Origin: Candidatus Doudnabacteria bacterium RIFCSPHIGHO2_02_FULL_43_13b
GTDB lineage: Bacteria; Patescibacteriota; Doudnabacteria; UBA920; O2-02-FULL-48-8
Assembly (NCBI GenBank): GCA_001777655.1
Contig: MFER01000012.1
Location: 1 to 49,789 of the forward strand
Reading direction: 5' to 3'
Length of the DNA stretch: 49,789 nt
Within the stretch, counting starts at the first letter, position 1. The number at the start of each line of letters is the position of its first letter. A program made the position numbers and the translations under genes. Shown in pieces: positions 24,124-32,857 of this stretch. Below the pieces are notes generated by a model, which ran no database searches, had not been told where the DNA came from, and saw only the letters and a list, made by a program, of their open reading frames with translations.

Positions 24124-24243
24124 TGGCAGTCGCAGGAGCACTCGCTCTACTTCAAGGCCAACGACGACAAGCTGAAGTTCGGCAACAGGAATCTGAATCC
24201 GAACGACAATTACTCAGGTGGCTTGCTCGTTCTCGGGTTGTGT
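24124..24243 (+). repeat. DGR template repeat (TR)
   Basis: It encodes, in the VR frame, SLYFKANDDKLKFGNRNLNP followed by NDNYSGGLLVLG, rich in AAC/AAT/AAG codons, the usual adenine-rich mutable codons. Of 29 adenines up to the G-block, 19 are changed in the VR. A T6 run at 24119-24124 marks the upstream limit of similarity. Confidence 0.93.
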
Positions 24244-24588
24244 CTAGTCAGAAAACTCTCGTTGCGGAGAGTTTTCTTTTAAGGATCTTTGCCAGCCCCC
24301 GAGCATCTTGCCGATTTCGATTAATTGCGATTCCAAAGCGACATACTTTTTTAGATCCATAATTTTTAACTCTTTGGCCACGCGCACAAGAAATTTGAGC
24401 AAATCAAATTTAATCGCCGCGCGGGTCAGGATTTGATTTTTTTGGTCTTTGGCGGAAACGCTGGCGGCAAACAGCAATTCCAAAGATTCAATCAGAGCTT
24501 GCTCAAGTTTTCCTCCTAAAGCGTATTTGTCCTTTTGCGGAAATTTTTCGCGGTAGAGATAAAATAACTTATAAAATTCGGATAATTT

Positions 24589-24612
<24 letters not shown>
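24244..24612 (-). CDS. avd: DGR accessory variability determinant (Avd)
   Basis: The 122-residue all-helical protein matches Avd of the four-helix-bundle family: LPILHKLSEFYKLFYLYREKFPQKDKYALGGKLE, KFDLLKFLVRVAKEL and LIEIGKMLGGWQRSL are typical. Avd forms a positively charged pentameric barrel that binds the RT and template RNA. Unusually it lies on the strand opposite to TR and RT, its start region overlapping the RT start by 24 bases and its stop touching the TR. A transcript running past its stop would be antisense to the TR. Confidence 0.9.
24251..24280 (+). terminator. Terminator of the TR RNA, inside the avd 3' end
   Basis: GAAAACTCTC and GAGAGTTTTC make a perfect 10-base-pair stem with loop GTTGCG, followed by TTTT. 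It starts 8 bases past the TR on the TR-sense strand. Confidence 0.7.
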
Positions 24613-25199
<587 letters not shown>

Positions 25200-25218
<19 letters not shown>

Positions 25219-25628
25219 GCTCGCAGATTTTTGCTAACATATATTTGAATGAGTTAGATCAGTTTATCAAACACACCTTGCACGTCAAGTATTATTTTCG
25301 GTATGCGGATGACTTTTTAATCGTTCATTCTGATGAAGAATATTTAAAAAGTTTAATCAAACCAATGGCCGAGTTTTTAGATCATCGTTTAGAAATGAAA
25401 CTTCATCCCCATAAGATCTCGATCCGGAAACTTCGTCAAGGTATTGATTATTTGGGTTATGTGGTTTTGCCTCACCATATCGTATTGCGCACGAAAACTA
25501 AGAGAAGAATGTTTCGGAAAATCAATGAACGAAATAAGCAGTCATATTTCGGACTGCTTAACCATTGTAATAGTTATAAATTAAGACAAGATCCCCGCTT
25601 TCGCGGGGATGGAGAGAGAGTTTTCTAA
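25200..25628 (+). CDS. DGR reverse transcriptase, C-terminal part
   Basis: The frame, read back to 25191, gives SKGLPIGNLSSQIFANIYLNELDQF, then YFRYADDFLIVH with the two catalytic Asp residues, and the thumb-like SYFGLLNHCNSYKL. IGNLSSQ in place of the QGxxxSP of group II introns is characteristic of DGR RTs. TTG at 25200 is only a nominal start; the segment is probably expressed only when the AG tract is in frame. The last residues (DPRFRGDGERVF) come from a family-B repeat, so the original C-terminus was replaced or extended. Confidence 0.88.
25591..25613. repeat. Family B repeat fragment forming the RT tail
   Basis: GATCCCCGCTTTCGCGGGGA then TGG is a compact palindrome identical in its blocks to part of the family-B copy in capA. 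It supplies the end of the RT reading frame. Confidence 0.75.
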
Positions 25629-25654
25629 TTACTCTTTACTAATTACTCATTACT
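25624..25654. repeat. TAATTACT-rich repeat after the RT
   Basis: CTAATTACTCTTTACTAATT plus ACTCATTACTG resembles the arms flanking the four-helix-bundle gene at 22329-22744. It lies between the convergent RT and der genes. Confidence 0.5.
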
Positions 25655-26972
25655 GTTTCCTGATATATTTTATTTCGATTGGCGTGCCTTCGAGGCCGAA
25701 TTTTAAGCGGAACTGTTTTTCAAACCATTTTTTCCACGCCGTGGCGATGGCAGCCGGGAAGTTGACTGTCATGCGGAACATCGGCGGCTTCGTGCCCAAC
25801 TGTTTCAAACTATAAATTTTTGGCGCGCGCTGGTCTTCCATTTTGCCAGGCATATTTTCGTCAAGAATTTTTTTCAAAAATTCATCCAGTTCACTCTGAT
25901 CAGCAATTTTACTTGCCGCGTTAAAAGATTGTTGAGCTAATTTTAACAAAACATTTAAGTCCTGGCCAGTTTTTGCCGAAACGAAAATGACGGGTAAAAA
26001 CCACATTTGCGGGAGGTAATTGGGCAAATCGTCCAAAATTTTATCTTTTTGTTTTTGGTCAATTAGGTCGGCTTTGTTCAGCACGATAACGCAGCTTTTT
26101 TTACTTTCTAGAATTTGATCCGCGATGATTTGATCCTGCGCCGTCAGATCAGAACTGGCGTCGATCGTAAACAACGCCACATCCGTATGTTCCAAAGCCC
26201 GAATAGCTTGGAAGGCTGCGGCCGCTGCCACATCAGCATCTTGTTTCCATTTCTTTTTGATGCCAGCGGTGTCGAGGAGAAGAAATTTTTGGCCGCCATG
26301 TTCGAATGGCACCTCGACCGTAGAACGGGTCGTCCCGGCTTCATGATGCACGACCAGCCGTTCTTGTTTCAGTAATTGGTTAATCAGAGATGATTTGCCG
26401 ACATTGGGTTTGCCGATAAAAGCGATGCGTAATCCAGTCAGGTTATAGGTTATAGGTGATAGGTGATAGGTTTTTAGTTTGTCGACAACTGCGTCCAGGA
26501 GGTCGCCAATGCCGGTTCCATTGACTGATGAAATCGGATAAGTTTTGCCTAAACCTAATTTCAAATAAGAAGCAGCGATCGTTTCGGTTTTGGTGTTGCG
26601 GGTGTCAATTTTGTTGACAGCCAGAATAATTGGTTTGCGAGCATGAGTTAGATTAGCAGTTACCGCCAGGTCTTGGGCTGATAGGAGGGTGCTGCCATCG
26701 GCGACATAAATGATTAAGTCCGCTTCTTCTTTGGCCACCGCCGTTTGTTTCTGGACACTTTTTTCAAGTTCTGAATCCGGTTTGGCAATAATGCCGGCCG
26801 TATCAACTAGGTAGAACGAAAAACCATTCCAATTAGCTAAGCCATAGGCGCGGTCTCGAGTCGTGCCTGCCACCGGATAAGTTAAAGCAGACCGTCGTTC
26901 TAAAACCTTGTTAAAAAAAGTTGATTTGCCGCTATTGGGCAAGCCAATAATCGCAACGATTGGGATACTCAT
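25650..26972 (-). CDS. der: Ribosome assembly GTPase Der (EngA)
   Basis: The 440-residue protein carries two tandem GTPase domains: the first with GLPNSGKST, DTAGI and NKID; the second with GKPNVGKSS, DTAGIKKKW and NKAD, then a KH-like C-terminal domain (residues about 360-440). Der acts in 50S subunit maturation. It overlaps the end of the upstream LCP gene by 4 bases, so the two are probably cotranscribed. Confidence 0.97.
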   Translation of the reverse strand: MSIPIVAIIGLPNSGKSTFFNKVLERRSALTYPVAGTTRDRAYGLANWNGFSFYLVDTAGIIAKPDSELEKSVQKQTAVAKEEADLIIYVADGSTLLSAQDLAVTANLTHARKPIILAVNKIDTRNTKTETIAASYLKLGLGKTYPISSVNGTGIGDLLDAVVDKLKTYHLSPITYNLTGLRIAFIGKPNVGKSSLINQLLKQERLVVHHEAGTTRSTVEVPFEHGGQKFLLLDTAGIKKKWKQDADVAAAAAFQAIRALEHTDVALFTIDASSDLTAQDQIIADQILESKKSCVIVLNKADLIDQKQKDKILDDLPNYLPQMWFLPVIFVSAKTGQDLNVLLKLAQQSFNAASKIADQSELDEFLKKILDENMPGKMEDQRAPKIYSLKQLGTKPPMFRMTVNFPAAIATAWKKWFEKQFRLKFGLEGTPIEIKYIRKQ

Positions 26973-28414
26973 AAGGCGTCGTTACCAATAACTACTACAA
27001 AATCAGCCGTCGATGAGGGATAACCAATATCAGAACTGACAAATTGAAAATTATTTTTTAGATACTCCAAGGTTTTAGGTTTCCCGCCCTGCGAATTATC
27101 GTAAAAAATTGTCTGCTCATAAGCAACCCGTCCTCGGAAGCCTGTAAATTTTAGGTTTAGTCCCAAATCAGTAAGGTTGTTCCATTGTGTAGTAACCGAG
27201 ACCCGGCCAGTAGAGTTTTGGACTTCCAACGAGGCGTTTTCTTTTTTTAGCTTGGCGATGATGGAAGCCATTTTTATGTATTCCTGGACATCAGCTAGGG
27301 TTTTGTTAAGACAAGGTTCAACGATGTAAAGTTTTATGGGAATAGGCTCTACTATTGATTCATCAACTTCTGTTTTCGGATCATCGATTGGAGGTTCTTT
27401 GGCAGGGTCTGGCTGCTCATAGCCGACAATAATTGAACTATTGCAGATAGTGGTACCATCGGGTTCTAACGAGAAAGAAAAAATATTGGCTGCAGAAATT
27501 TTTTGAGTCAAACCAACCAGACGGTTAAGTTCGTGAGGCTCCAAATTGGTTCGGAAATTTTCGGTGAAGTCGGAAAGTAGGTTATTAATGGTTTTTAAGT
27601 CAGTTAGATTTAACTTGGTCACTTTTTCCTTGAAGGCGACAATAATTTTTTTCTGCCGCTCGGATCGGGCAAAATCTGACCCTTCATTGTTGTTACCGTG
27701 TCGAGAACGGGCAAAAATTAAAGCCCGGCGGCCGTCCATATGTTCCATTCCTGCCGTAAATGTCACGGGTGAGAGAAAACCGTATTTTTCATTTGGGTAT
27801 TCCGGGTCAGTAAAAGTTTGATCTATGGTTATATCTAACCCCCCGACATTATTTACGGCATTGATAAAGCCTTGAAAATCTATGGCTGCATAATAGGGAA
27901 TGTCCAGCCCGGTCACTTGTTCGGCGGCTGTGATGGCGGCAAGGCCGGGCGCGTTTTTGTCTTCATCAGAAGCATAGGCATAAGCCGCATTGATTTTATT
28001 CGGTCCCACCTTTGGTAAATCTACCAAAAAATCGCGCGGGATCGAGGTGAGTACGACTTCATTATTTTTAACGTCAACAGCAGCAATAATCATCGTATCG
28101 GTCAGGAAAGGCCCCTCGTGCCCTTCACCGCCCATGCCTAAAAGCAGGATATTAACCTGACCGTTTTCTTCGCCGATGAGCGGTTTATCAGCGGCAATAA
28201 TCAAGCGACCAAGTCGACTAAAAATATTTCCGTCGCCAGTGAAAACCTGGTTGGTTTTAGATATTAAGCTACTGCCGGCCCACACTCCCAAACTTATCAA
28301 TACGATAAGCACAACCAGCCATATCCAAACTCGCCGTCTTTTTTTTTGTTTGGCTGGGAGCGGCTTGGTTGGCGGATTATGATTCGGATTAAATTTAGGT
28401 CTAACCGAGTCCAA
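26969..28414 (-). CDS. LytR-CpsA-Psr (LCP) family protein
   Basis: The start is TTG at 28412-28414, with no better codon upstream. The 481-residue protein has a cytoplasmic Lys/Arg-rich N-terminus, one membrane helix (about 30-50), an LCP domain (NILLLGMGGEGHEG, DTMIIAAVDVKNNEVVLTSI, PRDFLVDLP, VGGLDITI, LIFARSRHG, ARSERQKKII) and a C-terminal LytR_C-like domain (VSVTTQWNNLTDLG onward). LCP enzymes attach anionic polymers to peptidoglycan outside the membrane. It shares a divergent intergenic region with the tRNA-Val locus. Confidence 0.94.
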   Translation of the reverse strand: MDSVRPKFNPNHNPPTKPLPAKQKKRRRVWIWLVVLIVLISLGVWAGSSLISKTNQVFTGDGNIFSRLGRLIIAADKPLIGEENGQVNILLLGMGGEGHEGPFLTDTMIIAAVDVKNNEVVLTSIPRDFLVDLPKVGPNKINAAYAYASDEDKNAPGLAAITAAEQVTGLDIPYYAAIDFQGFINAVNNVGGLDITIDQTFTDPEYPNEKYGFLSPVTFTAGMEHMDGRRALIFARSRHGNNNEGSDFARSERQKKIIVAFKEKVTKLNLTDLKTINNLLSDFTENFRTNLEPHELNRLVGLTQKISAANIFSFSLEPDGTTICNSSIIVGYEQPDPAKEPPIDDPKTEVDESIVEPIPIKLYIVEPCLNKTLADVQEYIKMASIIAKLKKENASLEVQNSTGRVSVTTQWNNLTDLGLNLKFTGFRGRVAYEQTIFYDNSQGGKPKTLEYLKNNFQFVSSDIGYPSSTADFVVVIGNDAL

Positions 28415-28578
28415 TTGAGGTAAAGTTTCATTAATTTGCCTGAGTATTATAGCGTTTTGTGCCTTGCTTTACCATGGGGACCTCTGGTAAGCTAAAGTAA
28501 GCAGCTTTATTTTGGAGGGCAGGGACAAAAGGGTCACTTAGCTCAGCTGGTTCTCTGGCGCAATGCCAAAGATTTTTT

Positions 28579-28654
28579 GGATCCGTAGCTCAGTGGTTAG
28601 AGCGTTCGGTTCACATCCGAAAGGTCGATGGTTCAAGTCCATCCGGATCCACCA
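28579..28654 (+). tRNA. tRNA-Val (anticodon CAC)
   Basis: Acceptor GGATCCG/CGGATCC, D-arm GCTCAGTGGTTAGAGC, anticodon stem TTCGG/CCGAA with loop TTCACAT (anticodon CAC), and T-arm GATGGTTCAAGTCCATC are all canonical. Discriminator A and an encoded CCA follow. Confidence 0.96.
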
Positions 28655-28671
28655 CAAATAATAGAGCAGGT

Positions 28672-28730
28672 TCTCCCGCCACAGCTATTAAATATTTCAT
28701 TGTCGGCGGGATCCCGCCAACGGCGGGAGA
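28672..28730. repeat. GC-rich palindromic repeat within the tRNA remnant
   Basis: TCTCCCGCC, GGCGGGATCCCGCC and GGCGGGAGA form a nested palindrome. It lies where the anticodon and T-arm of the broken tRNA would be. Confidence 0.6.
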
Positions 28731-28772
28731 GTCCAGTAGTGACCATCAAAGAACCCGGAGGTTTTAAAGATT

Positions 28773-29417
28773 ATGGAAATAAACAATGAACCCAAAGTAA
28801 ATATTTTTGGCAAGTTTGCCCCAACGGCAATTTTGGTCTGGGAATTTTTGAAAATTGTATTGATTGCCTTAATCATTATTATCCCGATCCGGTATTTTAT
28901 CTTCCAGCCATTTATTGTTTCTGGTGCTTCGATGGAACCGAATTTTTACAATGCTCAATATTTGATTATCGATGAACTAACCTATCATTTCAAGGAGCCG
29001 CAACGCGGCGAAGTCGTAGTTTTAATCCATCATTTTCAGACGAATGAGCGACGATCAGATGGCAAAGAGTTTTATATCAAACGCGTTATCGGACTGCCTG
29101 GTGAAAAAATTCAGATTGATAACGGACGAGTTACGATTATAAACGATCAGCACCCGGAAGGAATTACGTTAGACGAACCCTATCTGCCCAATCAAGGGAT
29201 TACCTATCCGCATGATCCAAAAATAGTCGGTGGAAAAAAAACCATTACATTATCCAGCGATGAATATTTTATGATGGGCGATAACCGTTTAGCCTCATCT
29301 GACTCCCGTGATTGGGGGCCGCTAAAGCGAGCTGACATGGTCGGCCGGGTTCTTTTGCGGGCCTTGCCAATAACCTCGTTTCAGCTCTATACTAAATCCC
29401 CAGTCTATAGCCCATAG
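28773..29417 (+). CDS. lepB: Signal peptidase I
   Basis: LepB cleaves signal peptides at the outer face of the membrane. The 214-residue protein has an N-terminal membrane helix (about 25-45), the catalytic Ser in FIVSGASMEPNF, the catalytic Lys in FYIKRVIGLPGEKI and the family block YFMMGDNRLASSDSRDWGPL. GGAGG lies 11 bases before the ATG, farther than usual. It follows the tRNA locus directly. Confidence 0.96.
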   Translation: MEINNEPKVNIFGKFAPTAILVWEFLKIVLIALIIIIPIRYFIFQPFIVSGASMEPNFYNAQYLIIDELTYHFKEPQRGEVVVLIHHFQTNERRSDGKEFYIKRVIGLPGEKIQIDNGRVTIINDQHPEGITLDEPYLPNQGITYPHDPKIVGGKKTITLSSDEYFMMGDNRLASSDSRDWGPLKRADMVGRVLLRALPITSFQLYTKSPVYSP

Positions 29418-29526
29418 AAGATTCAAAAGGCAAAAATCAAAACTCAAAATTACAAATCAAAATTCAAAATTTTGAATTCTAACCTGTATTTTTGACCTTT
29501 TACTTTTAACTTTTGATTTTCTTTAC
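29418..29526. repeat. AT-rich CAAAATT/AATTTTG repeat region
   Basis: Runs such as CAAAAATCAAAACTCAAAAT and ATTCAAAATTTTGAATTC fill the gap between lepB and the next gene and are partly palindromic. A similar AT-rich stretch lies at 39481-39570. No gene is seen. Confidence 0.4.
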
Positions 29527-30804
29527 ATGGGTCGACCAAAAAAAGCTACCCCGGCAGTTGAGAAAGCCCCCAATCATCTATTAGGAAGCTTTGATTTTTT
29601 GCCTGAACAAAATCTGTCCTGGGAAGTGTTTTTGGAAAAATTAACCAGTTTGGCTCATACTTTTGGTTATTCCAAAATCGATACCCCGGTATTTGAAGAT
29701 GCTCGGTTGTTTAGTTTTTGGTCCCAGGACCAAGACCGGCTTTTAGGCCTGCAAGACGCCAAGGGGCTGGCGATCGCGGCCAAACCGACGAATATTTTTA
29801 GTCTGGTCCGGACCTTTTTGGAAAATCATTTTAGCGAACGAGAGAGGGTTAGCAAGTGGTATTATTGCACGCCAGTTGCATTTATTAGCGGGAACCAAAT
29901 TCGACAAACTAGCGAGTTTGGTTTTCATATATTTGGTTCTGCCGCCCCGATTGCAGACGCTCAGATGATTAATTTATTAATTAAATTGTTTTCCGAAATC
30001 GGTCTCGCCGGTCTTTCTTTGGAGATTAACAACATCGGCTGTATCGAATGCCAGCCTGGGTATCAGGATCAGTTGAAAAATTATTTCAAGGACAGAAAGT
30101 ATGATCTGTGCGAAAACTGTCTGGAGCATTTAGAAAATAACCGACCCCTGCTGATTTTGGCTTGTACCAACCTTTCTTGTTCAACTGCCTCAACAGACGC
30201 GCCGGTGTCTTTGGATTTTGTTTGCGAGGCGTGTCGCCGACAATTCATCGGCGTCCTCGAAGGTTTAGATGAGTTGTCTTTAACTTATAATTTAAACCAA
30301 AAAGTTATTGGCAAGTCCTGGTCGCGTCGGACCGTCTTCGAATTAAGATTTCGAGTAGCATTGGCGGAAGTGACGTTGGGAAACGGTGGTCACTCTGACG
30401 ATTTAGTGCAAAGTTTGGGCGGAGCCCCGACAGCCTCTTTAGGTTTTTCCGGAACTGTGAACACGATTCTTTCCGCTCTGGAATTAGCCCAGGTTAAATT
30501 TACCAATAAAAACCCGGTTGATGTATTTTTGGTCCCGTTAGGTGATTTGGCGGCCAAAAAAACCTTGCGGTTGTTTACCGAACTTTGGAATCATCAGATC
30601 ATCGCCTCGGAATTTATCGGTCCTGGTTCGATCAAAACCCAATTGAAATTGGCTGAATCCAACAAAGTTAGTATTGCTTTAATCATTGGGCAGAAAGAAG
30701 CCAGAGAAGGCACGGTGATTCTGCGCGATGTCCGTTCCGGGATGCAAGAGCTATTTACCGTTGAGCGAATTATCGAGGAAGTGAAGAAACGACTGGGAAA
30801 ATAG
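29527..30804 (+). CDS. HisRS-like class II synthetase paralog, probably not catalytic
   Basis: The 425-residue protein has the class II core of histidyl-tRNA synthetase plus an anticodon-binding-like C-terminal domain. An insertion with four Cys pairs (CIEC, CENC, CTNLSC, CEAC) resembles the Cys-rich segment of many HisRSs. Unlike the true hisS at 44129, it lacks the histidine motif RGLDYYTG and the motif 3 Arg (GTVN replaces GLDR). It may be a regulatory or tRNA-binding paralog. The location just before rpsU is noted; function is inferred. Confidence 0.75.
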   Translation: MGRPKKATPAVEKAPNHLLGSFDFLPEQNLSWEVFLEKLTSLAHTFGYSKIDTPVFEDARLFSFWSQDQDRLLGLQDAKGLAIAAKPTNIFSLVRTFLENHFSERERVSKWYYCTPVAFISGNQIRQTSEFGFHIFGSAAPIADAQMINLLIKLFSEIGLAGLSLEINNIGCIECQPGYQDQLKNYFKDRKYDLCENCLEHLENNRPLLILACTNLSCSTASTDAPVSLDFVCEACRRQFIGVLEGLDELSLTYNLNQKVIGKSWSRRTVFELRFRVALAEVTLGNGGHSDDLVQSLGGAPTASLGFSGTVNTILSALELAQVKFTNKNPVDVFLVPLGDLAAKKTLRLFTELWNHQIIASEFIGPGSIKTQLKLAESNKVSIALIIGQKEAREGTVILRDVRSGMQELFTVERIIEEVKKRLGK

Positions 30805-30825
30805 GACCTAAAGCCACCTTCTCAT

Positions 30826-30854
30826 TTGCCCAAATCTAAATTTTATGGTATAAA
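30826..30854 (+). promoter_or_regulatory. Probable rpsU promoter
   Basis: TTGCCC (30826-30831), 17-base spacer, TATAAA (30849-30854), ending about 25 bases before the rpsU start. Confidence 0.5.
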
Positions 30855-30879
30855 TTGGTGTGGAAGAGAGGTGACTAAT

Positions 30880-31119
30880 TTGGTAGAAGTTAAACGAAAA
30901 GACAACGAACCATTTGAAAGTTTGCTTCGGCGATTCAACCGCAAGATTCAACAAAGCGGTGTTTTAGTTCGTGCCCGAAGGATCCGGTTTTTTGAGCCAG
31001 CCAAATCGCGCAATTTGTTGCGAGAAGACGCCATTCGTCGCGCGGAAAATCGTGAGAAACGAGAAGAATTGAAAAAATTAGGAAAATTACCCATGGGCCC
31101 TCGGTTTAAAAAGCGATAA
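30880..31119 (+). CDS. rpsU: 30S ribosomal protein S21
   Basis: S21 sits in the small subunit near the anti-Shine-Dalgarno. TTG 30880 gives the family N-terminus (VEVKRKDNEPFESLLRRFNRKIQQSGVL), with GAGAGGTGA as its ribosome-binding site; GTG 30871 is an alternative start. About 79 residues, basic C-terminus, slightly longer than E. coli S21. It is upstream of yqeY, the usual neighbour of rpsU in many bacteria. Confidence 0.92.
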   Translation: MVEVKRKDNEPFESLLRRFNRKIQQSGVLVRARRIRFFEPAKSRNLLREDAIRRAENREKREELKKLGKLPMGPRFKKR

Positions 31120-31148
31120 GATGGTCGCTCGGTACGTTTGTAAAATAT

Positions 31149-31586
31149 ATGTTACAAAAACAAATTGATGAGGATTTAAAAAACGCGCAAAAAGAAAAAA
31201 ATGAAGTTAAAGTTTCTTCCTTGCGCAACCTAAAAGCCGCGATCAAAAACGCAGAAATCGCAAAAAAGGGCGAACTGACCGAGGCTGACTTAATTAAAGT
31301 CGTGGCAAAAAAAGTCAAACAACACAAAGATTCGATTGAAAGTTTTAAACAAGGAAACAGGACAGATCTGGTAGATTTGGAAGAACAACAAATGCAAGTG
31401 CTGCAAGCATATTTACCTAAAGCGATGTCAGAGGAAGAAGTTGCTTTGATTGTTGCATCCACTATCAGTAAATTAGCAGCAACCCCGGCTGATTTTGGCA
31501 AAGTCATGAAAGAAGTAATAAATCAGACGGGTGGCGGAGTGGATGGGTCAGTGGTTTCGAGGTTGGTAAAAGAACAACTAAAATAG
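31149..31586 (+). CDS. GatB/YqeY domain protein
   Basis: The 145-residue protein is a stand-alone YqeY: LQKQIDEDLKNAQKEKNEVKVSSLRNLKAAIKNAEI and the C-terminal helical GatB-tail domain (FGKVMKEVINQTGGGVDGSVVSRLVKE). The tail domain in GatB contacts tRNA, and YqeY may bind tRNA or modulate amidotransferase, but its role is not established. Gene order rpsU-yqeY is conserved in many bacteria. Confidence 0.93.
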   Translation: MLQKQIDEDLKNAQKEKNEVKVSSLRNLKAAIKNAEIAKKGELTEADLIKVVAKKVKQHKDSIESFKQGNRTDLVDLEEQQMQVLQAYLPKAMSEEEVALIVASTISKLAATPADFGKVMKEVINQTGGGVDGSVVSRLVKEQLK

Positions 31587-31603
31587 ATTAAGAAACAAAA
31601 TTC

Positions 31604-32851
31604 ATGGCGAAAGAGCACATATTTGTCGGTTTAGATGTTGGGTCCTCCCAGATTCGGGTGGTGGTTGGCAAGCAGGAATCGGAACTGGGAAGTCCGAGTA
31701 TTATTGGCGTTGGTGAGGCTGCCTCTGCCGGTATTCGTCGTGGGGTGATAGTGGATATTGAAGAGGCGGTTTCTTCAATTTCTGAAGCGTTAGAGAAAGC
31801 CGAGCGCATGACGGGATTAACAATTGATCACGCCGTGGTTTCCGTGGGCGGAGCACAAATTTCTTCCCAAGAAAGTCATGGGGTGGTGGCCGTTGCCAGA
31901 GCAGACGGAGAAATTACCGAAAATGATGTCGTGCGGGTAGTGGATGCTTCGCAGGCCATTTCTATTCCGTCCAATCGCGAAATCCTGCACGTGATCCCGA
32001 AAAATTTTACGGTTGATGGTCAAACCGGAATTAAAGATCCGGCCGGGATGTCTGGGATTAGGCTTGAGGTGGATAGTCAAATTATCCAAGCCTCAGTGCC
32101 ATTTATTAAAAATTTAACCAAATGTATTCTACAGGCAGGATTAGAAATTGATGATTTGGTCCTTGCCCCCTTGGCGGCTGCTCATTCTGTGCTTTCCAAA
32201 AAACAGAAAGAACTAGGTGTGGCGGTGATTGATTTGGGCGGCGGGACCACTGGATTAGTCGTGTTTGAAGAAGGCGATTTAATTACCTCGACCATTCTGC
32301 CGATTGGCAGCATGCACATCACCAATGATTTAGCGATCGGCATGCGGACATCTGTGGACACAGCCGAAAAAGTTAAACTCCAATACGGTCAGGCCGAGAC
32401 GCGGGAAGTGAAAAAAGATCTTGACATTGATTTGTCGAAAATTGATAAACAGGAAGAGGGGAAAATTTCGACCAAGCACATCGCGGAGATCATCGAAGCG
32501 CGACTGGAAGAGATTTTTGATCTAGTCAATAAGGAGTTAAAGAAGGTTAATAAGGACGGGCAGCTGCCGGCCGGCGCAATTTTAACCGGTGGTGGCGCAA
32601 AATTACCAGGAGTGATAGAATTAGCCAAAAAGCAGCTCCGTTTACCAGTCAGTCTCGGTCAGCCTGCCACAGTCACCACCGTAATTGATCGGGTCAATGA
32701 TCCGGCGTTTGCTACCTCCGTTGGTTTGGTTCTGTGGGCGAATGAATTTTTATTAGGTTCATCCCGAACAGTCAACAAGTTTGCCCGAAAAGTTTTAGAA
32801 AACGATACTGTCAACAAAATGCGGAAGTGGTTTAAATCATTCCTCCCTTAA
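31604..32851 (+). CDS. ftsA: Cell division protein FtsA
   Basis: FtsA is the actin-like membrane anchor of the Z ring. The 415-residue protein has phosphate-1 VGLDVGSSQIRVVVG, the 1C domain (residues about 85-160), phosphate-2 VIDLGGGTTGLVVF and adenosine block GAILTGGGAKLPG. A C-terminal amphipathic helix (VNKMRKWFKSFLP) serves as the membrane-targeting sequence. It is followed by ftsZ after 6 bases. Confidence 0.97.
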   Translation: MAKEHIFVGLDVGSSQIRVVVGKQESELGSPSIIGVGEAASAGIRRGVIVDIEEAVSSISEALEKAERMTGLTIDHAVVSVGGAQISSQESHGVVAVARADGEITENDVVRVVDASQAISIPSNREILHVIPKNFTVDGQTGIKDPAGMSGIRLEVDSQIIQASVPFIKNLTKCILQAGLEIDDLVLAPLAAAHSVLSKKQKELGVAVIDLGGGTTGLVVFEEGDLITSTILPIGSMHITNDLAIGMRTSVDTAEKVKLQYGQAETREVKKDLDIDLSKIDKQEEGKISTKHIAEIIEARLEEIFDLVNKELKKVNKDGQLPAGAILTGGGAKLPGVIELAKKQLRLPVSLGQPATVTTVIDRVNDPAFATSVGLVLWANEFLLGSSRTVNKFARKVLENDTVNKMRKWFKSFLP

Positions 32852-32857
32852 TTTTTT

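Larger units (their letters stand above)
28532..28745 (+). pseudogene. Scrambled tRNA gene: two ends around a second tRNA and a repeat
   Basis: GGTCACT-TA-GCTCAGCTGGTT at 28532-28552 is a 5' tRNA half (acceptor plus D-arm). AGAGC at 28663-28667 would complete the D-stem, and GAGTCCAGT followed by AGTGACC-A at 28729-28745 is a T-arm and acceptor 3' end. GGTCACT and AGTGACC pair over all seven positions. Between them lie the intact tRNA-Val and a GC-rich palindrome, so the gene seems broken by insertions. Confidence 0.55.
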
